From Hirsutella rhossiliensis (lineage: Eukaryota; Ascomycota; Sordariomycetes; Hypocreales; Ophiocordycipitaceae), in NCBI RefSeq assembly GCF_020360975.1, contig NW_025408669.1:1364001-1428000 (forward strand): 64,000 nt of DNA, given 5' to 3'. The notes under the pieces were generated by a model that was not told the origin of the DNA, made no database searches, and saw only the letters and a list, made by a program, of their open reading frames with translations. A program made the translations under genes and the position numbers. The stretch's first letter is position 1. Every line of letters starts with the position of its first letter. Shown here piece after piece: positions 54,744 to 64,000 of this stretch.

Positions 54744-57700
54744 TCAGGCGGTCGGGGGGTCAGGCGGTCGTCGGGACGGGGGGCCGAGGCCGACGAGACA
54801 ACGTCATGGTGCATCTCGTGCGGCAGGGGAAAGAAAACGAGAAAAAGGCTACGTCGGCTCCGCAGTCGGGCACGTGCCTTCAGACGGACGCGAGATGGGG
54901 GGGAGTCTGCTGCATGTGGGTGGATATACGCGAGCGTTCCCTGGCAATAATAGGCTACAGATGACCAGGCATGAATTCATGCAAGATATACTTTTAGCAT
55001 TTTTATACTACTGGACCAGCTCCTCTTGGCGACTCTCTGATTCCTTGGCCGCCCCGGCCTTCCGACTTTGTAAGTCGATGCCTGAGGGAGCAATGATACC
55101 GAGGCAAGAGAGAAAGTTGCCTGATCAACCCGGATGTATGTCCGGAGTACAGCGTGCATCGTGAAGTACACCATGTGAATACTTGGCTCCAGGACATGAT
55201 ACACACACGCCTACCCGTCGTCCACGGCTGCTCCGTCGCCCGCCACACTGGCTGCCGGTAACCAATCGCCAAGCAGCCCAAGAGGGCATTGCTTTTGCTT
55301 CGGTCCTCGGGCAGACTCTCGCCTTCCTTTTTCCCCCGTGTCTTTTCCTGTTCTTGTTTGCTTATCTTCAGGCTGGATCCCAACCCCTACCCCCCCGGCT
55401 GGAAAAAGAGACAGCGTTGTCTCTGATCCAATCCTTGGGGTGCCAGCTTGCCGGGAAGGATGGCCCGTCTGGGACTTGGAGAGCTGTCGTTTCCGGTCTG
55501 GGCGTGTTTCTTGCTCAACCAGGCAGGGCTGGGCTTTGTTCCAGCCCAGCCCGTTGTCGCCGAACACGTTGATTCTAGCTCCCCATTGGGTCATGGTGAT
55601 TCCTGTCTTGGGGGGGGGGAAGGGGGGGGCGGTGGCTTTCAACAAGCTTGCCCGCTACATTGTTGAGCAAGACAGATGCTCTCACTCAGCTCACCCACCC
55701 GCAGCCGTTGTCGACCAGCACCCTCCACAGCTCTGCATGCAGGTACACACATGCGGTAGCGAATCTGATAGGCTTGCTCACGAGCCTTGCCTCCGAGGTA
55801 GAATGTACCGGTGTCTCCCCCCCGCGCCCCCGCCCCTGTTTTCCCCCGGGACTTTGACTACGTCCGTGATTGACAGACGTCGGCCCTTTTCCCCCCGTCT
55901 CCAAAAGGAACAACCCGGGGGGGGGAAGAAGAGTCAGGTCGGAAGGTCAACAGCTGAATGCAGGGGGGCGGAGAGGGGGGCGTAGACTGTCTTTCGTGCT
56001 CGTGTTTTACGCAAGAATTCTTTTGTACTACCAAGTACGTGGAAGAAAAGGGGATGCGTGGTGGAAAAGCAAGACAAAAATGAGGCAACTATGGGCTTGT
56101 GAGGAACGCAGAGAAGGAGCTTATTTGTCTTTTTGGCGGGCTCTGCGCACCCCCCCGGCCTCGGCCCCCCATCCACTCACACATTCACGCCCCCCCATTT
56201 CTCCGTCTCGCGGGTCCTGTCCCCGGCCCGTAGGCGGCCCGCTTCGTGCGCCTCCGCGCCGACCCGAGTCCGGCCGCGGAGGTACGTACCGCCGGGCCGG
56301 AGCGGGGCGACTCGGAGGCGTGGCGGGTCCGGGTTGAGTCGACACAAGACAGACTGCCGTGCCGCTCGAGGCTTGATAGTCTCCCTCTTCTCCACCCCCC
56401 CCCCTTTGACCTGCTTGTTGGCCGGCTTCTTGAGCCGTCGTCGTGCCATTTCTTTCCCTCTTTTCGTACCCCGTCTTTCTCTGCCTCTTCGAGGGTGAGT
56501 GAGCCGAGGGGCGGCACACGAGGAGCTGCCTGTCCGGCTTTGTCTCAGCCCATGCCCGCCGCCCATTCGTGAGTCGGCCCCGCGAAAAGTCGGACCGCGC
56601 GCTTCGCCCCCCCTTGCGATGATGGAAGGCAGGGGAGCGCGTCGGTAGCGAGAAATGGCGGCCCCGGCGACGTCAACTCGGGTGGTCGGCGCCGTCGTCT
56701 CTCGCTGTCCAAAGTTACACCCCTCTGAATACATAAACCGCCAGCGTCAGTAATGTTTCGGAGCGAATGGGCCTTGAGATACTTCTATTCTTTTCTCTTC
56801 TCCCGTGGGTTTGCGGGATGGGCGGAGAGATGGTGATGGATACAAGCCCCCCGGGGGGCTGCGATATTTTGCGGCCCCCATTCATGTGCGCCGAACGGGA
56901 CTGTTTGCCGAGGTAGGATGCGTGTGCTCGTGCAGGTGACACTTGGGACTCGCACGAGTGTACGGTTTTCTTTGCAGGTAAGACCGAGTGGGATGCTCGG
57001 GCTGCATGCAGGAGGTGAGGAGGTAAATTACTTCCTGATGGCAGCTTCAGCCCGGCTGGCCCATAGTCATCATGGTCATCTTCCCAAGCAGCGTAGGACC
57101 GAGTGGGATAGCTGCGTGCAGGAGATGGCAAGGGCCAGTTGCTCCTTGTCAGCCCAATTGGTCTATACACAGTTTTCAAGGCGAGGCAGAGTGGTGTTGG
57201 ATGACCCTAACAGGTCATCCCAACGGCCGAGCTCCATCAGGAGTCCAGGACCAATGGATCAAAGGACCAATGGATTTTGTACAGCATCAGTTTCGCTGAC
57301 ACTCCGCTGACCGTCAGGGTCCACCAGATGCTGACGGGTGGAAAATTGCAACCGCGGCCTCTCATAATTAACCCGCCAACCGGCGACGGTCCCGCTTACT
57401 CTCGAGCGGCCCTCGGGGGCCTCGAACCATACGATACCCTCGTCTCCGGCATTGACCTCGTGGGAAAGACCATCGATCCAAGCCGTTTGTTGAGATACAC
57501 GAGGAGCCATGTCCTGCATCCGCCGTAAGCTGACCGACGATGAAGCCGTCTGGCGTTCTTCCGCCTATCACGGCGTGGCCCGGGCCTGGCTGATTCTCCG
57601 CGCTCAATGTCGTTTTGTGGGTGACGAGCCTGGGTCTCCGTGATGAATCGAGTGTCGTTTTCAGGGGTTGCCTCGCTAGTTGACTGGTAGAGCATCGCAT

Positions 57701-57783
57701 TCGCTTACCTGCCTGCCTTGTACAACACTGCGTCGGAGGATATTGCTGAGTTCCGGTGCTCCGCGGTATCAGGATTCAACATG

Positions 57784-57790
57784 TATAAAA
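57784..57790 (+). promoter_or_regulatory. TATA box of the KP4-like gene
   Basis: TATAAAA lies 219 bp upstream of the ATG at 58003, with a CT- and CA-rich leader in between. Confidence 0.6.
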
Positions 57791-58002
57791 GCATGCCGTT
57801 GTCTCGACTTGAGATTCGACATGACCAGCAGCTTCATTCAATTCTCGCTTCTGTCCTCTCGCCTTGAGTCTCGACCTATCCATTCAACCCTCACCTTGCA
57901 ATCCATAACCAAGCAGCCCAAGACCCAAGTCCGTCCAAGCACTTTCTCACATTCCTCGCTACACGGGGGCTAACAAGCAAACACCAGAACCACCCAACCA
58001 AC

Positions 58003-58404
58003 ATGCGCCTCACGCAAACCCTCGCCGCCGGCGCCGCCCTGGTCGCCGGCGCCTCGGCCGAGGGCATCAACTGCCACGGCAGCAGCAACTGCGGCAACGT
58101 GGGCTTCAAGCTGTCGGGCCTGCGCAACACGGCCCAGGGGCTCGACGACAACCGCTGGTACCAGAACGGGCAGAAGATTGCCTGCTGGCAGGCCCGCGAC
58201 GGCTCCGGCTTCTGCGCCTTCCTGCAGAACACGGGCGGCATCCCCGGCCGCGAGATCAAGCGCCTGCTGCAGGAGCTGGTGAACCACGGCTGCGCCAAGT
58301 GCGGCAGCGTGCCCGTGTTTTTCCCGCAGGACAATGATATCAACAGCCACGGGATTCTGACGGTCAACTATGTGAGGTCGACGGGCTGCAACGGCATCTG
58401 CTGA
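58003..58404 (+). CDS. Secreted KP4-like (killer toxin family) protein
   Basis: Single exon, 133 aa. Residues 1-19 are a clear signal peptide with a predicted cut after ASA. The mature part has eight Cys (24, 30, 61, 71, 97, 100, 129, 133), enough for four disulfides, and the family landmarks GINCHGS near the N-terminus, NHGCAKCG, and ILTVNYV near the C-terminus. These match the KP4/SMK-like fold, first known from a virus-encoded killer protein of smut fungi and now found as nuclear genes in many ascomycetes. Some members inhibit growth of other fungi or plant roots by affecting calcium channels. Activity of this member is unknown. A TATA box upstream suggests regulated expression. No breaks are seen. 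Confidence 0.85.
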   Translation: MRLTQTLAAGAALVAGASAEGINCHGSSNCGNVGFKLSGLRNTAQGLDDNRWYQNGQKIACWQARDGSGFCAFLQNTGGIPGREIKRLLQELVNHGCAKCGSVPVFFPQDNDINSHGILTVNYVRSTGCNGIC

Positions 58405-59539
58405 TGTGGAACGAGGAAGGGCAGGGCTATGTCGATGACGGGGGTTGATCACTTGGGGGAGCATAGTTAATGTAGTTGAAATCCCACGCGTTGTCAGTTG
58501 ATATATGCAAATGCAGTGAGCACTCGACATAAGCAGTGCTAGGAAACGGCAGTTCTACTTCGTCTCAGCCCTTTCTACTATATAACGAATTGATGCCCGG
58601 GGACAATAACCAGAGGCAAGTCCTTGAACCATTGACAACTTGGCTTATGAGCGACATCACGCAGAGTCTCTCAGGGGGCGCGAATTGATAATAGATCCGT
58701 CGTCTTGTTCGCTCGGGCAAATGTCCAGGTCTGATAATGTCGAGGCGAATGCTATGCCCCTGCATGCACCTACCCTGAACCCAGAGCCATGAAACAAGCA
58801 AATTATAGAATACATGCGTCATGGAGAGAAAAAGCAAACTAGTCAAACGTCATTCTCACGTCTCCAAACGTCATTGTGTGCCGTACGCACTTGGTTTGGC
58901 AGTTGTCTCCCTCTCCAACACCAAGTAACGGAACCCTCCACCAACATTGATCGATGATGCTCCATGTCTCCCCTTGCCCGGCCAACTCTCTCAGCCGGGC
59001 GCCAAAATCACAGGCCTGTGACGGCCCCCAAGATGCACAGACAATCAGCCATGATGTGGATGTGATTCATCCAACCGCCGCTTTCACGCTCTGCTCTGCG
59101 TCAAGACCCTTGCAAGCGTAGGCTGGCCTAGGTGAGGCTCGCCTGCAGGCTATGCGGAACGCCCTGGTCGCGGGAACGGGAGCCGCGTTGGTTGGCCATG
59201 GGCGTTGAAGCCTCCTTTTTGCGGGACGAGTGGACGATGTCATCTCTGCGTGCCTCGACCGAGGGATCGACATGTGCATATTGTGTCATGGTGGCTGCGA
59301 TCGCCATCAACCGGCAGGGCTGAAACAGGTGAGCCGTGTAATGAATCATCATCGAAAGACGATTCTCTAAAGTCCCGATGCTTGGGCGCCCTTTGACGAG
59401 TATAAAGACCATTGGAGAATCTCCCATGGCCTAACTCCAGTCTCTTACCACGCAACACTTTACCATCTCAACCACAGATTCAAACGCAACATTACAAACC
59501 ACCCCCCAATCACTTCATCATCTCCACCCTTAACCCATC
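58405..59539. other. Intergenic, con-6 promoter at right end
   Basis: These 1135 bp hold no supported gene. The con-6 TATA box lies at 59401 and a CA-rich leader follows. Confidence 0.55.
59401..59410 (+). promoter_or_regulatory. TATA box of con-6, TATAAAGACC
   Basis: The decamer lies 139 bp upstream of the con-6 ATG and is identical to those at 23658 and 29047. Confidence 0.65.
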
Positions 59540-59903
59540 ATGCCTACCGAAGCTCAGATCGCCGGCGGTCACAAGGCCACCCTCAACAACCCCAACGTCT
59601 CCGCCGAAGCCAAGCAACACTCCAGGGAAGTCCTTGACAACGAATTCAACGGTGGTGACGGTAAGTCTTGTGACGGTCCTTCCCCCAAGACATCGATGCT
59701 AAGAGCCGTGTCTACAGTTCCCAAGAGCGGCGAAGACGGGAACAAGAATCCCGGCAACGTCGCCGGTGGACTCAAGGCGTAAGTTGCACGATACCACTAA
59801 GACAGGACTCTGTAATAATTATCCATACCCCAGGACCCTCAAAAATCCGAATGTATCTGAGGAGGCAAAGGAAAGCGCCAAGCAGCGTCTAGACGCCATG
59901 TAA
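59540..59903 (+). CDS. con-6: Conidiation-specific protein 6
   Basis: Three exons, 59540-59660, 59718-59778 and 59834-59903, encode 83 aa. The introns (57 and 55 nt) are GTAAGT...ACAG and GTAAGT...CCAG. The protein contains two copies of the Con-6 repeat: GHKATLNNPNVSAEAKQHSR near the N-terminus, and a C-terminal copy, TLKNPNVSEEAKESAKQRLD. This is diagnostic of the Con-6 family, small hydrophilic proteins that accumulate in conidia and help with desiccation and germination timing. The repeats are split by the introns, so a single-frame ORF search finds only the first. A TATA box upstream fits strong developmental induction. Confidence 0.94.
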
Positions 59904-60325
59904 CGATATCATGACTTTACTTTTGGCATCGCGGCTATCGCACGGTATGAAGCGTTAGATAGAACGTTTTGGCAAGACTTGTCCGCGTTGAATGTGATAT
60001 TGAAATAAAACTATGAACCAACACTTATGAGAGACTCGTATATAACACCGTGACTTCCCATGCTGTACAAGAGCAAGACTGGAGTTTCGAAGACGATGGG
60101 CGTCCAACATTGAGGCTCCAGCACAGCCATGCAATAATCCGTACGCACATATAGAGGCTGTGTCAGTATTCTCATCATACTCCAATGACATGGTTTTGTC
60201 CTACAAAAGCCGCTGGATTTGAGTTGGGCACTTGAACTGAGAATAGCTTCATTCAGACAGGGGCATCTTCCTTCTGGAAAACGGGTAAACAGCTGCCGCG
60301 GCCTTGGTACAGGTACTTCCAAATA
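59904..60325. other. Convergent 3' flanks
   Basis: This 422-bp spacer between con-6 and the GMC gene is AT-richer and has no gene. Confidence 0.5.
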
Positions 60326-62068
60326 TCACTGAAACAGATCGGCATGGTCCTCCTTGATCATGTCCGCCGCCTTCTCGCCCACCATGTAGACCGAGTTCTG
60401 GATGCGACAGTCGGGAATCACGGGGATCACCGACGCATCGACGACGCGCAGCCCCCAGACGCCGTGCACCCTGAGCCGAGCGTCCACGACGCCCTGATCG
60501 ACGCTCCGCGACAGCCGCGCCGTGCCGCACGGGTGAAAGGCCGTCTGGCAGCGGTCCAGCACGGCGCGCTTCATGGCGGCGTCGGAGTCGAGCGGCATGT
60601 CCCAGGGGTACTCGGCCTCGACGAGGTCGCGGAAGCCGTCGCCCTTGGTCAGCACGTCGTAGCTGAAGCGGATGCCCTCGCGCATGGCCACGATGTCGAG
60701 GTCGTCGGCGAAGAAGTTGAGGTTGATGTCCGGCTGCTCGCCCGCGTCGCCGCTGCGCAGCGTCACCGTGCCCGGCGCCGACACGGGCCGCACCAGGTCC
60801 ACGACGACGGTCGTGTAGCTGCCGCGCTTGGGCACGGGGAAGTGCCACTGGAAGGCGCTGCCAAACATGCACACAAAGTCGAGCTCGAAGTGCGGCTGGC
60901 CCTCGGGCGACAAGGGGTCGCGCCCGCCGTTGGCTGCCTTGGCCACGCGGTACGCCGCGTCGCGCTCCAGGTAGGCGTCGATGCGCGGGAAGCCGGCGAG
61001 CTCCAGCAGGCCCGAGCCCAGCGGACCTGATCGGTCGTCGCGGTAGGCGGCCACGGCGGCGTCGCGGGCCGCGCCGGGCCGCAGCAGCGTGTCGTCCATG
61101 CCGAGCCCGTCCTTGACGCGCAGCACAAACGGCACGGCCGGGTGGTCCGACAGGTTCTGGCCCACGTGGGGGGAGTCGACGACGACGTCGATGCCGTGCC
61201 GGCCCAGCTCGCTCGAGGGGCCGATGCCGCTGAGCATCAGCAGCTTGGGCGTCTCGAAGACACCCTGGGACACAATGACCTCGCGTGTGGCGAAGAAGCT
61301 GTGCTCGGTCCCGTCTGCGTCGACGACGACGACGCCCTTGCATGTCTTGTCGTCGCCGTCGATGATGAGCCGCTTCGACTGAACGCCGTGCACGAGGGTG
61401 ATGTCAGGCTTGTCCTTGAGGAAGAGGAAGCTCCCGGACCGCTTGCCGGCGTAAATGGAATCGACGCAATGCGTGAGGCCGCTCAAGTTGCCGTCATAGA
61501 CATCCTCGCACAGGGGCTCGCCGCGCGACGTCCACGCCTTGGTGAGGGCATCGCGGAACCGGGCCATCTCGGGCAGCGCTTGGGCGTGCGACACGTGGAT
61601 CGGCCCGGCGCCGGCCCCAATCTTGGCCAGGTCGGGCGGGAAGAGGCCGTCGTCGTCGTGATAGGTGGCGCTCTTGCGCAGATACGGCAGCAGCCGGTCC
61701 CAGGTCCAGGCGTCGCCGCCAAACTCGCCCCAGCGGTCAAAGGTGGCCTTGCAGCCGGGCACCCAGGTGAAGTAGTTGAGGGCGGAGCTGCCGCCGAGCA
61801 CCTTGCCGCGCGTGTTGGGCTTCTCGATGCGCTCGTAGTCGTCGCGGCGCACAATCGTCGACTTGTAGGCCCAGTCGTACTGGCTGCCGCGCAGGTCCAT
61901 GGCCGCCGACGGCGTCGTGATGTCGGCCACGTCCTCCGGGTTGCCCGGGCCCGCCTCGATGATGAGGATGCGGACGCCGGCTTTTTCTGCGAGTCGCCCG
62001 GCCACCGTGTTGCCGGCCGTGCCGCCGCCGACGACGACAAAGTCGAACCGGCTTCCGTCGGGGACCAT
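60326..62068 (-). CDS. GMC-family FAD oxidoreductase
   Basis: Single exon, 580 aa. It has the N-terminal FAD motif (FVVVGGGTAGNTVAGRLAE, about residues 9-27), GMC signature 1 (GKVLGGSSALN), signature 2 (GVFETPKLLMLSGIGP) and C-terminal FHPCGTARL with the catalytic His, followed by DASVIPVIPDCRIQNSVYMVGEKAADMI, where Asn takes the second catalytic position. This is the choline/alcohol dehydrogenase or aryl-alcohol oxidase type. There is no signal peptide, so it is probably intracellular or peroxisomal, though no clear SKL end is present. The substrate is unknown. Head-to-head with the DyP peroxidase gene. Confidence 0.92.
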   Translation of the reverse strand: MVPDGSRFDFVVVGGGTAGNTVAGRLAEKAGVRILIIEAGPGNPEDVADITTPSAAMDLRGSQYDWAYKSTIVRRDDYERIEKPNTRGKVLGGSSALNYFTWVPGCKATFDRWGEFGGDAWTWDRLLPYLRKSATYHDDDGLFPPDLAKIGAGAGPIHVSHAQALPEMARFRDALTKAWTSRGEPLCEDVYDGNLSGLTHCVDSIYAGKRSGSFLFLKDKPDITLVHGVQSKRLIIDGDDKTCKGVVVVDADGTEHSFFATREVIVSQGVFETPKLLMLSGIGPSSELGRHGIDVVVDSPHVGQNLSDHPAVPFVLRVKDGLGMDDTLLRPGAARDAAVAAYRDDRSGPLGSGLLELAGFPRIDAYLERDAAYRVAKAANGGRDPLSPEGQPHFELDFVCMFGSAFQWHFPVPKRGSYTTVVVDLVRPVSAPGTVTLRSGDAGEQPDINLNFFADDLDIVAMREGIRFSYDVLTKGDGFRDLVEAEYPWDMPLDSDAAMKRAVLDRCQTAFHPCGTARLSRSVDQGVVDARLRVHGVWGLRVVDASVIPVIPDCRIQNSVYMVGEKAADMIKEDHADLFQ

Positions 62069-62170
62069 AATTTCGGGCGAGGGCGTGTAAGTGACAAGGT
62101 AGAAGAGATGCTTTCGTCTGCGGTATATAAGAGGGAGGAGTCGGTCTGCTCACGCTTCCTCAGCTGGTGG

Positions 62171-62201
<31 letters not shown>

Positions 62202-63254
62202 GGTGATGACTGTGAGAGCAGACAGTCCGAGGCAGAGCGTCCGCCCATCTTATACCTCTTCTCCCTGACTCGCTCTGCTGCCCACCAACCTCGGCCACTT
62301 GCAAGCAGCGACGCTCGTCTCCGCGCCGAGGCGCATCCTGCCTATGCCGTCCCGTGCCATCCCCTCCTTTCTCTCGAGGGTAACCATGACGTGCAGACGA
62401 TGAGGTTGCATGCGAGAGGGCGAGGCCGAGAGACTATTGGCCTGCGTACGACACGTAGAATGCATGCCCGATGTTGCGCTCGGTAGGTCCGCGGCATCGC
62501 CGCAAATGGACGCCTGGGAAGCATCATCACGGCGTGGTGAAGGTTGTTTGATTCCGAATGTCGGTGGAAAAGGGTCGGCAGTCTCCAGAGACGATGGGCG
62601 ACTCCAGTTTCCCACCAAACGTTGCGCGTTGCCGAAGCCCGAGCATCAGGTGTCCTTGCCGAGCGACGCCGGAGCGATACGCTTTCTCGGCATCTCGACA
62701 TCGGCAAGGTCCGGCCGCTGCTCGGCATTCAACCCCCGCCCGGTGGCAGCATGCAGGCAGGGGTGTGGCCATGCGTGGTGGCCTTGCTGAATACTGTAGA
62801 GCCTTCAGCGCCTCCTCTTCTCTCTCTCCGCACGCAACCCAACAGGGCGCCTTTCCATCCAATCTCGGACTCGTCTGTGTCTCGCCCTCTGCAGGTCGAC
62901 TCTCGCGCTTACACGCCTCGCCGCAAATCCCCCCTCTCCGCCATGCCCACTCTGGCGGCTCCAGGCTCACTCTCAGAGGCCATCCTCTGAGCAACTCGTT
63001 CCTCAACCGAGGTACAAGTATCCTCAATGGATCCATGGAAACATCATTCCGTGCGAATCGTCGCCAACCTGCTCGCTTCCAGCCGTGCCCTGACGCGACG
63101 CCCCAAGCCTCATCATCCGCTCGTTCTCCTCACACCAGCCAGCACACGCGCGCGTCCCTCTGGCGTTGCTTCCATCCTCGAGCTCCGGCGAACCCTGGCC
63201 ACCTGCCCATCAAGTCGAGCCTCGAGGCCCTCGCGTCCCTCAACGCCTCGCACC
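62069..63254. promoter_or_regulatory. Long divergent intergenic region, GMC/DyP
   Basis: These 1186 bp separate the start codons. A TATATAAG word lies near 62124, about 56 bp upstream of the GMC start codon, and a GAT/GGT trinucleotide repeat at 62167-62210. No other gene is supported. Confidence 0.5.
62167..62210. repeat. (GAT)n trinucleotide repeat
   Basis: About 44 bp of GAT units interrupted by GGT lie roughly 100-140 bp upstream of the GMC start codon, within its likely 5' UTR or promoter. Confidence 0.85.
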
Positions 63255-64000
63255 ATGGCCGCCAACGACACCATGGGCAGCTCATCTCCACTCATTCGCA
63301 ATAGGAGCACCAACGCCAGCCGCCCACAAGCCGTAGACGCGCCTCTCACCCAGTCAGCCACCTTCCTCACCCTCTCCGTGCTCCCCGACGCCCAGGCCCT
63401 CCGCACCGTCCGCTCCGCCCTCGCCAGCATCGACGGCCTAGCCAAGACTGTCGCCGCCCGCGACGCTCACACCCGCTTCGCCTGCACCGTCGGCATCGGC
63501 AGCGACGTCTGGGACCGCCTCATGGCCCTGCCGCGCCCGGCCGAGCTACACCGCTTCCGTGCCGTCGAGGGCGCCGTGCACACGGCCGTGTCGACGCCCG
63601 GCGACCTACTCTTCCACGTCCGCTCCGACCGCCGCGACCTCTGCTTCGAGTTTGAGCGCCTCCTCATGGACCGCCTGACGGGCGCCGTCGCCGTCGAGGA
63701 CCTCACCATTGGCTTCCGCTACTTTGACCTGCGCGACCTCCTCGGCTTCGTCGACGGCACCGCCAACCCCGTCGGTCCCGCCGTTTCGGCCTCCGTACTC
63801 GTCGCCGATGAAGACAACACCTCGGCCGACGGCAGTTATGTCGTCGTGCAAAAGTACCTCCACGATCTCGCCGCCTGGCAGCGGCTCCCCGCCGAGGCGC
63901 AAGAAGCCATCATCGGACGCTCCAAGCTGGACAACGTCGAGCTGCCTGATGCGACGGCGGGTCAAAAGTCGCACAAGACCCTGGCCACCATAGAGGACGA
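63255..64000 (+). CDS. DyP-type heme peroxidase, partial (3' end beyond window)
   Basis: The open frame runs from ATG 63255 to the window edge without a stop (about 248 codons). The N-terminal ferredoxin-like half contains FACTVGIGSDVWDRL, and HVRSDRRDLCFEFERLL. The DyP hallmark GFVDGTANP follows at about residue 169, with the catalytic Asp. Then come GSYVVVQKYLHDLAAWQRL and IIGRSKLDNVEL. The proximal heme His and the distal Arg, which usually come later, are not yet in view. DyP enzymes oxidise dyes, phenolics and other substrates with hydrogen peroxide. No signal peptide is visible, so it may be cytosolic or peroxisomal. Intron content of the missing half is unknown. Confidence 0.88.
   Translation, partial: MAANDTMGSSSPLIRNRSTNASRPQAVDAPLTQSATFLTLSVLPDAQALRTVRSALASIDGLAKTVAARDAHTRFACTVGIGSDVWDRLMALPRPAELHRFRAVEGAVHTAVSTPGDLLFHVRSDRRDLCFEFERLLMDRLTGAVAVEDLTIGFRYFDLRDLLGFVDGTANPVGPAVSASVLVADEDNTSADGSYVVVQKYLHDLAAWQRLPAEAQEAIIGRSKLDNVELPDATAGQKSHKTLATIED

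Larger units (their letters stand above)
53312..58002. other. Large gene-poor region, G-run rich
   Basis: About 4.7 kb with no supported gene. It contains a G12 run at 54732-54743 with further G-runs, G10 and G8 runs at 55610-55629, and a tRNA-like half near 57663-57705. A TATA box at 57784 belongs to the KP4-like gene. Confidence 0.5.

Noticed and set aside
57391..57440. Possible tRNA T-arm GGTTCGAGGC on the minus strand
   Set aside because: No matching acceptor, D- or anticodon stems around it.
60344..62173. Plus-strand frames of 228 and 343 codons
   Set aside because: Antisense to the GMC oxidoreductase, whose motifs are unmistakable on the minus strand.
1..64000. CRISPR arrays, bacterial operons, intact transposons or rRNA genes
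   Set aside because: No spaced direct-repeat arrays, transposase frames, long terminal repeats or rRNA sequence were seen; the gene structures are eukaryotic.

Overview
The window is nuclear DNA of a filamentous ascomycete, most likely Sordariomycetes and probably Hypocreales; the species is not identifiable from sequence alone. Evidence: GC-rich coding DNA; many short introns (about 50-100 nt) with GT...AG ends and CTAAC/CTGAC-like branch sites; fungus-specific genes (IRC22, con-6, MED5/NUT1, a KP4-like protein, COQ8 of fungal type); and intergenic words such as TACCTAGGTACC. Exon boundaries were read by hand by matching splice signals to reading frame and protein continuity. No transcript or database search was available.

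Layout. 1-5.3 kb: gene-poor, with simple repeats, a 14-bp tandem repeat and one weak ORF. 5.3-18.6 kb: mS41 (FYV4) and IRC20 head-to-head, then IRC22, Mediator subunit MED5 and a short-chain dehydrogenase, all on the minus strand. 19.0-20.3 kb: an unknown 163-aa gene convergent with a Doc-type Fic protein. 21.2-22.3 kb: an AIF-like FAD oxidoreductase. 22.4-29.2 kb: gene-poor, with a degenerate repeat array and a possible 54-aa Cys-rich ORF. 29.3-46.9 kb: a dense housekeeping block: a 72-aa small protein, YJU2, KIN17, SPT4, POP8, PPT1 (PP5), ESS2, COQ8, RRP36, an FCP1-like protein, eEF1B-gamma and mitochondrial uS9. 46.9-58.0 kb: gene-poor except for a Q-rich conserved-looking protein at 52.1-53.3 kb. 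58.0-64 kb: accessory genes: a KP4-like secreted protein, con-6, a GMC oxidoreductase and the 5' part of a DyP-type peroxidase that runs off the window.

Function. The central block is mostly RNA metabolism (splicing: YJU2, ESS2; elongation: SPT4; RNase P/MRP: POP8; rRNA processing: RRP36), translation (eEF1B-gamma, uS9m, mS41) and signalling (PP5). Many genes lie in head-to-head pairs that probably share promoters. The right end looks like environment- and development-responsive cargo: conidiation protein, secreted antimicrobial-like protein and oxidative enzymes. The most unusual pieces are the Doc-like gene with its unknown neighbour, the KP4-like gene, and an identical TATAAAGACC box upstream of three short ORFs.
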